Assembly (NCBI RefSeq): GCF_003672135.1 | Contig: NC_039506.1 | Location: 17,236,001 to 17,300,000, forward strand | Length of the DNA stretch: 64,000 nt | From: Ooceraea biroi | Taxonomy: Eukaryota > Arthropoda > Insecta > Hymenoptera > Formicidae | Direction: 5' to 3' | Shown here: positions 24,490-38,900 of the stretch, in pieces | Layout of the letters: every line of letters starts with the position of its first letter | Numbering within the stretch: position 1 is the stretch's first letter | Notes under the pieces: model-generated | What the model saw: the letters and a program-made list of their open reading frames with translations, nothing else | Databases searched by the model: none | What the model was told of the DNA's origin: nothing | Translations under genes and position numbers: made by a program

Positions 24490-24756
24490 GCGTAGTGTGC
24501 GGTGTGCAACGAAAGTTTTTCGAAAACACTGTTGTTTTCTAACAAAGAGGAATTGACCAGCAACCTAATACTTTTAAAGACTTCTCGACTTGTTTCGAGC
24601 GGTCGAGTCTTGTCTGAAGAAATCGTTCTCTATAAGATAGGCGTGCTTAAATTAATAACTTAATCATTTGGAAATGTACAAGGAATATTCATGTCGTAAA
24701 GAGCCGCTTCTTGTTGCAACATTTATCACTGTCGCTGACTATGCGCTCGGAACGTC
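23900..24756. other. Intergenic sequence between Arg/Ser-rich gene and MOXD1 3' end
   Basis: No coding region recognised. It holds a (TA)n microsatellite at about 24449-24488 and the presumed MOXD1 3' UTR. A 120-codon plus-strand frame at 23763-24125 overlaps the TATA promoter on the other strand and has no recognisable similarity. Confidence 0.45.
24449..24488. repeat. (TA)n microsatellite
   Basis: About 20 uninterrupted TA units inside a wider AT-rich stretch (24380-24490). Confidence 0.95.
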
Positions 24757-27700
24757 TTAGAACATAAGGACCGATGCGATGATGATAGTGACCAGGTTTA
24801 TCACGAGTGGAAGAGGAATTGAGGAAGAGCCAGACTTCATCTTCAGCTTGCAAAACGTGTTATTCGCTTCCGGTAACGCCGTATAATTCGGGAAAGTCTG
24901 AATATCTGCCGGCTGGAAAAAATGAGAAAACGATCTTAGAATAAAACTTAATACATTTTATTTTCTACAAATTTCAATAGCTAAAATTTATGTAATAATG
25001 AAAATATTTATATAGAAAAATATATTTTTTTTTTCTAGTTTGAGAGAGTATTTTAATAATGCAACCAATCTTACCAATGCTAATCTGTCGTCCCTTTTCC
25101 TGCAAAATGTCATGTGCTTGCCATGATAAAGACTGTTTTCTATCGATCGCGCAAGCAATTCTTCCGTCCATGGCAAAGCCAGCATATGTTCGGCCAAAGT
25201 TCGACCTGAAAATTAAAAAACATATTAGTAAAGCACATATTTCACAATGACTAAACATTCTGTAATTTAATCATTGAAGAGAGAATTAGTTTATTTTTAT
25301 TTATTTTTATAATTTTGTTAATAGATTTACCTTTGAATTCCTCAGGTTCCTCGATGATAAGCCGCGTAAACACGTTATCACTCTCATGGTTTTCTCTCAT
25401 TTTTCTGAACGCTTGTTCAGTTTCTTTAGCAAGAGTAACGTTGATTTTGTCCATCCGTTTCTCAATCGGATAAGTGGCAAGCTGTTGTTGATTATTCGAC
25501 AGCTGTTGTTGATTATTCGAAGATAAAGCCAAGTCAGTTCTGAAAATTTTGACATGCATTAAGTTTAAGTTAAGCGATTCGATCAATCGAATATAAATGT
25601 AATATAAATGTCTGAGAAAAAATATGTATGAAAAAATTAATTTTTATAATTATTTATATAAATTATGATCTTAAAAGTATCTCTCAAAAATATTTTACGC
25701 CAGGTGTCACTTACCCTGTCGTCAGAAACAGTGTCTCCAAGTAGTCCATTGTCACTCCCTGGAAACTGTTCACACCAAGGGTCCTGAAGAGATCCTTGAC
25801 AGGCGTCATGCTGTAGCAAGCGGCGAGAGGCGTTCTGGGATAATGCACGACGAACGCCAGGCACATTTCCTGGGAGGCTGCGTAACCGCCTAAAGTTGGT
25901 ATCGTCCTATCCAAAGTACTGTAAACGCATTCGGCAACGAGCTCGTCGCCAGGTAACACGTTTACTTCTTCCTCTAGGCTGTGAGACTGCTGGTAGTCGA
26001 AGTCGAAATGTTTGTCTTCAACTATTCTCGGTAGCTCTTTACCCTGTCGAATATGCTTCAAGCTGAGACGACGTCCTGCCAAATGCGAGTGCAGGACTAC
26101 CGATACGATATTGATACCACTCTCGGGAAACATCTAGAATTAATTATAAATTATTTTTATCTTGTTACATCTTTTTCATTATTTTACATCTTGTTTTATA
26201 CATTTGTAATTTTTGGCGTAAAACTTCTTGTATATCGCAAGAAAAACTCTATATCGCTGTGATTCTTCAATTACCGTATTAGTGCAATGTGGAGTACAAT
26301 ATCCGGCGGTGGCATATTCCTTCTGCCTCGGGGGTACTAGATGAAGAGGACTCACAGCCACGCCGGTTACGAGGATGCCTGCTTCCTGAGGACGAAGTTG
26401 TGAAGTGAAGTGAAGTCTTACGCCGCTGCTATCAATCACTTTTCTCATGTTCGGATTATTATAGTGAACTTCCAGCATATAATAGGATTCCTCTCCGTGC
26501 TCCGCTATGGGTATACCGACATGTTTCGGCAACCATTCTCCTGTAAAACAATTTTCCTCATTAGAGGTAACATTTATAAGATTTGCTTATTAACTTTTTA
26601 ATGAATTATTTTTAAGAATATAATTTGTAGTTTGTGAAAAATTGTTAACAATTTTTTAACGCGAGTAAGAACTACTTAGGGTAGCTTTCGCTGACACCCC
26701 ATGGTGTTTTCGGCCTGTGAGAGCAATTTTGTAGATAATTTTGTGCAAACTACTTTCTGCTGAGGATACAGGGAATCGATTATCCTATGATTCAGCCTTA
26801 TTTTCGCTTTTGGCGATAATTTACCTTTACTGCCACGAGCCCAAGCTAGGATGGGTTGCAAACACGATTCCCATTGCGGCGGCATATTCGAGCTGTAACA
26901 GTGAACACCGGAGAGCCTGGTCTGCCGACGGAGAATGTCCAACCTGTCGAGTGTCAACCCTGTCGAGGCGCACTCGTATAGAATCACGTGATGGACCAGA
27001 TCCTCGTGAGTCTTCTCCACGAGCGGTGTATACTGAAACCATAAATAATGCATAAATGCGAAGAGTTCAAAATCAGTTCGTCTCGATTATCCAATTTTTC
27101 AAGCTTGCGCGAAATTCACATTGTTCCGCCTTTTTTATTTTATTTTATTTTTTATTTTCAGAAAATTATCTTTTAGAAGCCCTCTCTGCATACGCAGAGA
27201 TCGGGCTGCCGAGAAATTTACGATGAGATCCTAAGAACACAATCGCGATCCTTTCTCCCGCGAGGATCCCATTGACAGTCCGCGAACGTTTCGGTACGCG
27301 CAGTGACATCATTCCGGGTCTCTTCTTTATTTTAATGACGCGCATCCACGTCGCGCGACGTCCGGCATGAATGACCGTGATTCGTGTGGCACATACGAAT
27401 AAGGCCCAGCCTTTTGCATTCCATCACAGCGTCCGGGACTTACTCTCTCGAGTGGTCTCGAGTTTACTGAGAAACCTGTTAGCGTGGATTTGCATCGCCA
27501 TGTACTTACCCCTATCATGTGGTGTTTTTCTTTCAGCGGGGGAGCCTTGAACAGCTTGCACCAGTAGATAGTGTCCATGTCGCCCGAGACGTTGTACTGT
27601 AAAATGACAACATTATTGAGTCGCAATTTATTAACGCATGCGAGATGGAAAAATGATACATCATCGAAGATTCTACCTGACTGAGTTTTATATCCCAGTG

Positions 27701-30700
27701 TTGTACATTCTGCGTCTCTTCTGGCGGAGAATGGGCTGCTGCTGTCCTCACTCTCAGAGCCTTTCCACCGCGTCTGTCTCCGTGCCATTCCGCCGTGTTC
27801 AATTCGGGATCGGTCTGGTGTAAGGCCCACAGCACCCTGATGCTGTCACCCTAGATTCGAACAGGCAAGCTTTGCTATTTAAGGCGATAAAATCGATATT
27901 AAAAAATATTAATACGCGAAAATTAGTATCTTGACCTCTCGTATATTTTTCCAGAAGTTTATCTCGATAAGTTTCACTTCAGGCGGATTACGACGGCATG
28001 ATCTCAGCAAAATCGGATACGTTGATCGCCCGGAGGGTTGCGCCACGGCGAAAGGGGGCAGACGGCATGCTAAACGCCTAAATACCGCCGCGGGAATTCA
28101 AGACAGCGAGGCCTTAGGGCCTCTTAAAGCCGCGGGGCCCCGCCACCCCGGGCATAAATCGAGAGAGGGTTCTCCGCGAATTCTACGGGGTCCGCGACGG
28201 CTGTACAGTAAATCTTCCGGACCGCATGGTCCTTCTTTCACGTAGGACCTCTTAAGGATCCCGTTCGGCCGGTACACCGCGGCGAAATATGTGCGACGGC
28301 GGATTTGCTTTTTTTGCACGCGTTTTAATTATAGAGTAGCGGATTAGAGGTCGGAAGGTAATTTGGCGTTTGCGGGGCACGATAAATTCCTGACTCTCGC
28401 TGCGTTAATGCGTGCTTGCGGATCACCGTGGCATTCTGAATGGCCTCTTTCAATTACGTACAATATTCGAGGCCTCGGGAGTTTCAAGATTTCTCTTTCT
28501 CTCCCCCTCGCAAGATTTATTTCGAGTTGGAAATACCGTCTACGACGACCGTACGGCCGTTCAGCCGTGACAGGTTTTAATTTCAGACAACCACTCTCAT
28601 CTCCGTTATGTCCAATTCTCAATTTGCAAGAAATACAAAGACAGTACTCGATTATAATTGGCTGAGATATTACTTGAGATATTTATTTTCTTTCTTAACA
28701 GACATTTTTCTTGTTTAAGAAATAAAAAAATCTATCTACCACGGAGAAAAGTATTAACTTGATATATAGTTATTTCAAAATTGCATTGTTGATTCCAAGA
28801 CTCACCGTGAGTTGATGATCCTGTGGATCGCACGTGTCCCAATCTCTGGCAAACATTACGGTGGTGTGGGTATCATTTTGTGAACCCCCGAGGACTCGGA
28901 CGTCCTGGGACGTATCGGTAACCGGCGCGGCGTTCACCTCCTCGATACCGTGCGAGTCCTGGAATACGAAGAGGAAGAGAGAGACGTTAGAAACATCGAC
29001 GAAGGTTCAACGTACCCATCGAAACAAGGCCCGCGGGCCCTCGAAACTCGCTCCTTCGTTTCGGCATTGGACGAGAGATCGAGAACTTTATCGGGTCAGG
29101 TGAACGCCAGGTGTTCACGTTGGCGGCGAACTGGGACTTTGGGTCCTTCTGTCCGACGCAATTTGTCTTTCCATCCTTACCTACTTTCTCTTTTACTTCA
29201 CTTAACAACACGGCAAATACGTTATCCTTTATTATGCCGCGGCTTTCATTCGCGCCCTTTAATGCTCGCCAGCGTGACGTACAGTTACGTCCTGGACGCC
29301 ACAATGGAGAGGATGTTGATGCCATCTCGGAGTAAAATTATTCGCGCGATTATAAAGGATATACCATTTCCGTGCGAGTTCTTTAACTTCCGAGAAACTC
29401 GAAATTAATTAAATCGAGATATCGCAATGTTCTGATCGCTTGGACATTGAACGCTAAACACTTTGAAGCTGACAAAGCACATGATTTTTCATTAATTTGG
29501 ACCTAGGAAGAATCGGTTTTACATCCACTCGTGGTAGTTCTGGAGTACACTTGGTGTATCATTATAATTTTACGCAGAATGAGCGTGTGTATCTGCAAAA
29601 TCACGGATCGACATTTCGGTGCACGGCAATAAGGCGTTGCACTTGGAGAAAAAGAAGAAGGAAACAATTTCCCAGCTGCCGTGGTAGCGCACGCGAGTAA
29701 GGGAGGCCGCAGGCGTTTGGGTCCGTTGGGCCTCGGTCATGGTGAAGCGTTCACTGACGTTCGTATGCGCGGGGTGAGACGGGGGCCCCGAAGGGAAGTC
29801 CCCTTCCTGCTCGTAATGAATCCAAATAATTGCTGGAACGTCGTCATGCCTGGTGGAGTACTACGTGCCTCGTAACGAGCACGTGCAAAAAGGAAATAGT
29901 AATAAGCGTCTCGGAACGTTGCGAGGAACCGATGGAAACGGAGAAGCGGCCAGGGACACGGAAGGGGAATGCTCATTAACATGCAAATGACATCCAAAGT
30001 ATTCATATTTCTCCGCGCGCGAAAGCTGTTGCGAAATTATATATTCTCACCTTCTCTCGCCGACGCGATTATCGTTATCATACCGCATGACACTTTATTC
30101 GGCGTGTCGCGCACCCGCGAGCATCAACGCTTTGATCATCACCTCCAGTTTCATTCTGGATCGCAGGCTTCCGTATATGTATATGAATATTGCGAGGTGA
30201 TCCCGCCGCATGCATGAACCGCAAATAATTTAAGATTTATTATTTTAAGAGAAAAAGAAATCTAATGGGCAAAAATAGGCGTTGATAGACAGGAATCGCG
30301 GATGGCTCAACGTGTCAGGTTGATGGATGATTTCTGATTTTCGAGTAAAGATAAGCGAGTCTTAATTATAATCAGTTTCACTCGTGAGGAACACTCAACG
30401 ACCTCGGTCGGGTATCATAATGATACGTGTGCATAAATCTTCCCGGAAGAGAGACGGCGAGAATCTTTTTTTATCTCGATCAGCGGTGGAGTCGCATCTT
30501 GCTATTTCGTGGGGTTCAAGTGCGTTCTCACGAAGTTTGCGACGGTTTTCTCATGGCATCCGGATATTCTCATCGTCATCGGACTAATTAGCACGGTCTT
30601 GCCGTTGTTCGGCGATTAAGAAGGATCTGAGATCCGAAAAAGACCGTTTTAATTAATCTATTCGGTCGTTATCGAAAGGTTCATATCTCAAGGTGGAATA

Positions 30701-33700
30701 TTTGTTATGTCAGGTTCTCGCATTTTATTATTATATTCGTAATTGTTTTATTTGGTTTGCGAAATTGGTCTGTTTTGTGAAATTTAATTTTAATTTCTGA
30801 ACAGTCAGCGGTACGTGTGATATCGCTCTCACATTTGATACGTTTGAGGCGTTGTCACGTTTTTCCGGGGGTGTTTTAATTGAGCTGTTACTCACACGAT
30901 GAACGTGGGCCAATTATTTTAATATATATGCACGTCCTGTCAGTTTGTCTCACAGCTTCGCACGAATAAAGTGTTTCGCGCGACGCGGGACTAAACCGTA
31001 ATAGCAATAACGCTCGTTCCGTCCGCACGTTATCTCGATGCTAATTTATCGAGAACAGATTCAGAACACGTTCGGGCGGTTCGCGCACAAACATCTGGGA
31101 ACCAGTTAAGTGTCTCTCGACTGGGAAAAGCAGGAAAAACGAAAGAGAAGGAAACACTCTCGGTTTCCCACGGTGGATTATCGTGGTCGTGCCAGTCGGG
31201 ACGAAAAATGTCACAAAGTGAGTCGATCGTTACACGAAAATATTATGCAAACGATCCGAACTACGAACCGGCTTGCCACCTGATTTTCTATAACTACAAG
31301 TCCGTGACAGCTGACAAACTATCATTGTATCCGATTCAGGGCAGAATATCCTCCACGCGAAATAACGAATCGCTCTGTCTTATGTAATCACCCCTCGCGT
31401 ATATTGAGGAATTTTTATTATTAATCCATTGCTTTTCCCTTCGCTATCGCAATGTGAAGTTGAAAGATATCTTCACAAGCATGATGCAAGCTAAAGAAAG
31501 ATTAAATTTTAAGAACTGTCCTTCTTAGAAATTTGTCAATGTAAAAAATGTTGCTTGGATCCCACCATTGAGTCATCAGTTATTCACATCGGGATTAAGA
31601 TCGGGATTAAGATCACCGTCAAGGTAGATCTCCAGTAACAACACTCCGGGGGATGAAGATGGAGCGGATCGGCGCGTTTTCCGCGGTTTCGTTTCGCACA
31701 ATGCGCGTCTCTTCTTCTCGGAGAAACGCGATCGTCGCCTCTCGGAGGCTGGGATCCCGAAATCCCGGTCGCGCATATCTCATGAAATGTTTCTCGATCG
31801 ACGTGCATCGACGCGTCACCGGTCCCGCAAAAAAGGAAATGCCGCCTCGGCTTTGTGCCGGAACGCGCTGCGCGATGGTTCCCATGGGTCCCATGGTCCT
31901 GGAGAAAAAAGAAGGAATTTCTCCGAAGAGGCGCCACTAGGAGAAGGATGCTCGCCAGGTGTTTTGGTGGTAGCCTTCTCCTCGTCTTCACCGTTCTCCT
32001 TTTCTCTCTTTCTCCCTCGTGCACTTCGCAGTGCGTGCATTTGGGTCGGTCCATCCCTTCACTCCTCTCGTCCTCTCCTTTTGAGTGTTGGTCTCTCTTG
32101 CTCCTCCATCTCTCTTCTTCTCTCGCTCTTTCACACTCGTTTGGTCGGTGAAACTAACCGTATGCTCCATCCTTCTCTCTCTTGCTTCCCTTCACGTATA
32201 TTCGAGTATACCTTCCCTCCCCACACTTCTCTTCCCGTTACCGCCTTTTCCTTTTTACCACCTGGCAGAACAGCAGCTGGTAGCGACGATCAGATCCTTC
32301 CTCGGGAGGAATAAAGGATTCCTCTGTCCCTCGGGAACCCTGGCGATATCGGCGCTGAGGTTTCTTGAGATTTCGCGCGGATCCATCGTCGCAGTCGCAT
32401 TTCGCGGATCGCATTTGTAATCCTTTGTTCTTCGAGTGGAGATTATTATTGCCGAGCTTTTAGTCGCGATTCCAACTCGGTTCTCTCATGTGTCGCGGCG
32501 TCGGAGGAGCGCGCACGCGATTACGCGCAATTACGTGGCGAGTCGTTAAGGTTCATCGTGGCCGGTTTTACGAGCGGTTACGCGGAATAATAATCAACGA
32601 ATTAAAATGCGGTGGAAATTCCTTTCACTCTCGTCGTCAGACGGGGGAAGACGAGGGCCGCCCGCCCGGTCACTCGGGGGTGCGCGCGTCCTCCGCAATT
32701 TTCTCTCGGCAGGCTGACTTTAACGATACCGGCGGTTAATGCTTTAATCGCACGTGGAATTTCTGCTCTTAGTGGTCCCGCCGATCGACGTAAAATCGTA
32801 CTAAAAGGGGTCCGCAATAATAACGATGAATAAAGTTGAGGACCATTCGTTTCTTGCTCGCAATTATGGCAGCAGTTTCAACGATAAATTCGCCACCATC
32901 AGTGAAACCAAGATTTAAATGAGTAATAAACCACTTAAGAAAAAATCTTAAAAAATCGTAATTATGTCCATTACGCGTAAATTATTGTTTTAAACGAGTT
33001 AAAGACCAACTTCTCTGAAGCAATCTCAAACTACGGACCTTCGTGGCTTCGATCGCTGAACTAGACAAACCTCGTTGGAATACGAGAGTGTTCTACGAAC
33101 AAGTTTTCGCAGCAGTTTCGACCGTTAAGAACACTAATTCGCTCCCCCTTTCTGAGTGTTGTTTTCGGGCCTCGAGGCAAGGTGATGCACGAAAAAGGGG
33201 GTTTGTAATTCTCATCGTGGCGTTACCGGTAAACTGGAACGACCAAAAGACATGGCTGAAAGAGAGGAAAACAATGAGCTTCGTGCTCCTTCGAGACATT
33301 AAAGAAACGCGGTGCAAATGATGATTTTTGCAAACCTGCAGGTTCTCCAGCTATCACTTTTTATCAATTGTATCGGTTAGGTCATTGGATAGGTTCAGCG
33401 GAAGGATGAAGAAAGCTCTCTGCAGAACCTGCAGAGTTCGCATCGCGTGAATGTCGCCGCACGGACGCTATAATTACGAATCTTCTCATTAATATCCTCG
33501 TGGGAGTCCCCGACGTCTCTCGGAATCCGTCGACGCTCGATTACAGGTGTTGTAAAATTATCGGGCTCTCGATGGAGAACGAAGTTTCGGATTACGGCAG
33601 GAGGAAACACGAGAGGAGGGATCACGCCGACTCGTCGCGCCTAAAAAACGAACGATGATTCAGGTACGTATCTGAAGGGTGGTTTGCCAACGATGGACAA

Positions 33701-35935
33701 ACGGCACGTACCGGACGGCATTTTATTTGGCCCGCGTGGACCGGTTCCGCGACGCGGACACCGTAAATCATACGTTGGATTACTCGTCAGTTCCGACACC
33801 GGGAATGCTAATAAGCGCCTGGCCCTTCGTTTATCAATAACGCAAAAATCCCTTTCGCCGGCTTCGCCGTAGGCGAATTCGTCTGATTAATCTTGCAATC
33901 GATATTTTTGCATGCCCATTCGCGTCCGCTTCCTCCATTCTGCGAAAGCGGAAGCGGCGTTTCAGATCCGCGGACGTGTCGATCGGAAAGACACGACGGC
34001 AGGCTCGTTATGAAAGAAACCACCCGCGAAGTCCACAGTCAAAGAACTACCAAGGTGGACTTTGCGCTACAAAGTACGAAGTTGACGAAGACATTAATCC
34101 GTGAAGCGTTCTACTCGATTGACTGAAGTCTTTCTTCGCTACTGCGGCGAAGAACGGAATAAAGCGGCGGAACCGACTAGACAAGTCGAAAAAGAAGAAG
34201 AGGTGAAGATACGCTGATTAGAGCGAAGGCAGAGCAGATAGGCAAATTTTCTGGTAAATTCTTGGTCTCGTCTTCGTACGGAACGAAATCTGTTGCATGC
34301 CGGTTACAGGAGTAAACACCTCGGTGGCCTTAGGGTCTTCACATCGCAGCGACGGCGATAACATCGTAAAGTTGAGCAGCTGCCTGACCTACCTTCGGGG
34401 TATACATTCAAAGATACAATAAGTAACAGCTGCCGTTTGGCTACCTCGACTCCCTTCTTCCACGTTCACACCTCTTCCTAATCACGTTATTAATAATGCT
34501 ACGAAGCGTGACGAATTTTTATTTATGGTTACAGGCAGTTCGTGAACCTTTAGATGATAGTTCCTTATTCTCATGAATTACTCTAAAATGTTAATATAAT
34601 TTAGCCAAGGCTCTCACTTTTATTTCTTCATTCGTGTACGCAATAATTTCTGAAGGACACGGTAATCCAATGATCGCTGCTAATTCGACTATCATCCGCA
34701 GACGCATTAAGGATTTTATTTTCGCGTTCCTTCGGCATCCGCACCGTACTTTGTGAGAAGATAACGACCGTTGTATATCCGCACGGCAGAGAGGACGACG
34801 CCAAGCAGGATTGGAAAAGAAAGAAAACGTGTCGGCCGCTGGTAGAAAACGAAGAAGAGGACTCGTCCAGGGTAATGAGAAAAAAATCCCAGCGAAATCG
34901 AGTAGGAGGAAGAGGAGGATGCCCATCCATGCACCGTTGCGCTCGACTGTCCGTCTGTCCGCCCGTCCGTCCAGGACGAACCATCGGACCCTCGGACCGA
35001 AGGATGGACGGATCGCAGATTACGTGCATTTCAGATTCACCCGAGGAGCGCGGCAACTCGCATTTCCCGGCGCGGTAATAAATTACGATCGTAATCGTCG
35101 TGTACGTGCACGCATTGTCGGTCACGCTGGACAGCGGCCGCCGATCCGGCCTGACGTCCTCGAGACCTCACCGCCGCTACCGCTGCTTCTCGTCGATGAG
35201 GCCCATTCACCGGAGACCCCGCCGATGAAGCCTCACCCTCTCGTCGCCGTAAATTAATAGCGGTTCATTAATTGGCAGTCGCTGCTACTTTGGCAGTCAT
35301 TGCGAACCCCATTTGATTGGGAAAGTCTGAAGATATATCTCCGTGCGTTCACCTGCAATTTTCTACAAGTTAATTCCGTTTTATTTCATTCCCTGGTCAG
35401 CTCCTCGGCTCGAACGCATGCTCGCTGCATACCTCGTTTGCGTTCGTCTTTAATCGGCAGAACCTATTAAAAGATCCTTGGTACTCGGGGCGATGTTCGG
35501 GGCCTTCAAGGCCCGAGGTATCGCGTATTACGATACGCACACCACCGGTTTGTTCATCGGGACTATTCTTTCGTCCTTCTCGGCAGCTCAGATGCTCGAA
35601 GATTCGCACAAGGCCCCCCCGCCGACGATGTCTGGAGGCCTTGACTGGAGCCCCTTCGGACCTAACTCCGGGCTCGACATACCCGCCGGGCCCTCCTCTT
35701 GTCCTCTCTTTCTCTTTCTTTCTTTCACGTCGATCTCCACACACGACCACACACTCGGCCACGCACGCAAATTCACGTACGCATCCTTATATCCACACGC
35801 CGAGCGTGTATTCTTCACCGCCGGCATTTTCAGCCTCCAGGGTGTCTGAATCCAAATGCATACATGCGCACGTACGTCTCTCGACGCAACAGGTACAGCA
35901 TAGTATTTGTCAAACATTGATAACAAACTGGCTTC

Positions 35936-35987
<52 letters not shown>

Positions 35988-38900
35988 AAAGTGTCTCCTT
36001 GTTCCAAAGAGGAAGTGATCTGCTGCGATCAGTTATGCCTCCGGAGATCTTGAAGGCTGTTCCTAAAATCGTAATTATATTTCACTAAGAAGAATTCGTT
36101 TACGTGGCACGTTGATGAGGTACCTGGGTCCAGGGTCTCAATTCGTTTGGTCCCGAGGATTTACAATTCATCAAGGTAAGAAGGGCACGAGGGTAGATCG
36201 ATCGCATACGCCGAAGAAGCGCGCGGCGAGGGAGGCCGCCCGGCTCGGACGTAAATTTATCACGACGTTATCTCGCCCGTTGGAGCCACGTTCGTTAATT
36301 TTATTCTGGCCTCTCTCGGAATCATTCTTCCCTTCCTCTTCTTCTTTTTGCTCTCTCCCCATGGCTTTCGCTGTTCCTTCTTCTCCTCTCCTTTTTTTCT
36401 CAACCCTCTCGTCGTTAAGACAAGCGTCAGGTAAAATGTGCTTGAAAATCTCAAGTCGATGGAAACGCGATTCGTGTGTCAGTGCCAGGGAGAGAGTTCT
36501 TCGTTTCGGAAAGATTTAGGACTCGGTCCAACACGTATCGCGTGACTCTCGTGCGGCTCGAGATCTCGTTTTAATCTTCCCGCTGCGGGGAGGCGAGGCG
36601 TGAATTAACTTCGGAAGGAAGGATATTTTTGCGAGGTTCGCGTCGCTTCGCAATCTCGACGGTTTCTTGATAGCTGGGTCCTTGGTAAACAGAATCGATT
36701 CGTCTTGCAGGTTGCAGCGAGAAGAAGAACGGGACACGCTGCAGTCGAAGTCCGAGTAGTACAAGAAGTTGGCTGCAAGAAGTCGTCGCCGAGTACATTC
36801 CGTGTTTTCAGCCTCCGTGTTAAACGGAGGGGACAAGCCGCTGTCGAGAGGAATTCCTCGCGCGGCGATACTGGCCGGGTCGTCAGGCGTAATGGATATA
36901 AATTTAATTAAGATTAGGATTTCGTAGAAAGAGGGTCCAGCCCGTTCTGGAAGCAGGTTCTGGACCGGGACTGTCCTCAAGTTTGCCGGTCGGCCTCCTT
37001 CTGGTATTCGATCACCAATTAAAACGTCCTGTGCCGCTTTTCGGAAATTTTAATTGTCAACGATCATCGTGATTCCGTACTGTATAATAATGATACGCAT
37101 TATTAATCCTGCCGCTCGGTAATGAATACCGGCGAACGTGTAATTTTTCTCGTTGCGAGTTCTCTACCAAGTGCAGTTTTCGGAGAAAGCGAAACGAGCT
37201 CGGCGTACGAGCCGGTACACGTGGACGAAAGCGAAAACGGCTTCATCATCGCCATGACGTCGCGTTAATTAATGCTTCTCATTAATACGAATCGGTTGCG
37301 CGATTGAGAGTGCGTTTCCCCTTCGAAAGCGATTTCGTCGTTCGAGCGGAGAGAGACGCACGGCTCGGGGGTACTCGCAATAGTCCTTTTGTTCCCTCCC
37401 TTTTCCTACCCCTCGCTTCATCCCGTTCTACCGAGGCCTCTCGCAGGTCCTTCAAGTTGCTGCCTCGACCTCCCTTTCTGCCTCGACCGCCTTCTTAATC
37501 TTCCTTTAATTCCCCCGGCTTTCTCGTTTCTTTAGCTTCTTTTTCCTCTTTTCGTTTCCTCTGTTCCATCTCTTCGTCGTGCTTCTTCTCCACATCTTCT
37601 CTTCTTCTTCGTCCTTCCTTCTCTCCACCTCGTCCTCTTCTTTGTTGTCGCCCCAGCGCGCGTTTCGTTCTTTCAGCGGCTCTCTTCGCCGGCGAGGGAT
37701 CCGCGCCGACAGGTTTCGAACTGTCTCGGATCTCGAGAGGGGCTGCTTCGGCGCGAAATCGAGCCGGTCGTTTCTTCGTCCTCTCGCGTGTTTTTTTCCG
37801 CCCGAGCATTCCTGATACTTCATGAGTTGGATTGTCGGAGTTGGCAGGAGCGAGACTCCGCGCCCACCACTTTTGCTTGTGCAGTTTAAAAATGGTCAAA
37901 CTACCCCGTTTTACACATCGTTGATTCATTGACACGTTTTGAATGAAAAATTTTATAATAATCGCGTTGTAGATTATTATAGCAAAAGATTCTCCAATCC
38001 TTCATTAACTTGAATAATTTTACGTTTTGTTTTTCGTTTCATGTCGGATTTTTTGATTGTTTTTATTTAGCTGCACAGTAGCAGGTTCTGCATTAATTAA
38101 ATCACCGAGGTGACTCACTGAGAGAACTGGTCGCGAAGGATGCCTTGCGAGAAAAAAGCGTCGTGCGAGAGAGAAGCGTGCACCGTATGCGCAATCGATA
38201 GGTGATGATAAGAAGAAAACGAGTCCTTCCCACGCGTTGGATCGGTTAAACAACGACCGATCCATCTAGTCAGATCGACGATCGTTTTATTAATCCTTCT
38301 TCGCGTTCTGATGCCTACGTAAACTGCTTTTTGCGCCACATTAAATTTGCCGCATCGCCGTCGTGCGAGAATAATTAGCCGCACGCGAAGCTTGAATAAC
38401 AACGGAAAGGAAAATCGTTCCGATCGTTAAATTAATAATTGAGATTTATCAGTCAGATCGCGCGCATCCGGTCGCTTTTTTATTAATCGACAATCGAACG
38501 AAACATTAGATTATCGGACATAAAATCGATAAAACATAAAAGTGCAATTTACCAATAGGTTGACAATGCCAGTGTCGTCCACCCAAGCAAGCAAGATGTC
38601 GGCACCCTTCATGTGACTCTTCTCGTTGAAACCGATGCCAACGTAACCCAGGGTCCTGGCGGTGACCTTGAAGACAACTTCCTTGTCGTCCGAGGGATCC
38701 CACTCGAGGATCACGTCTCCATCCTCGTCCAGCTGCTCATATCTGGTAAACTTGGGCCTTTTTTTTTCAACTTTAGCAGTCTTAGTAGTGTCCCTCTTGG
38801 GCCTCGTTACTTCGCCCTTTGCATGGCTTCTCGCTTCCTGCGCATCCTTGACCGGCTTTTCCAAGGGTGGAAAATACTTCTTCGGCGCGCGGCTTCCCCA

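Noticed and set aside
31787..32314. A 175-codon frame within MOXD1 intron 1
   Set aside because: Low-complexity Ser/Leu/Phe sequence from a CT-rich tract; comparable open frames exist in most other frames there.
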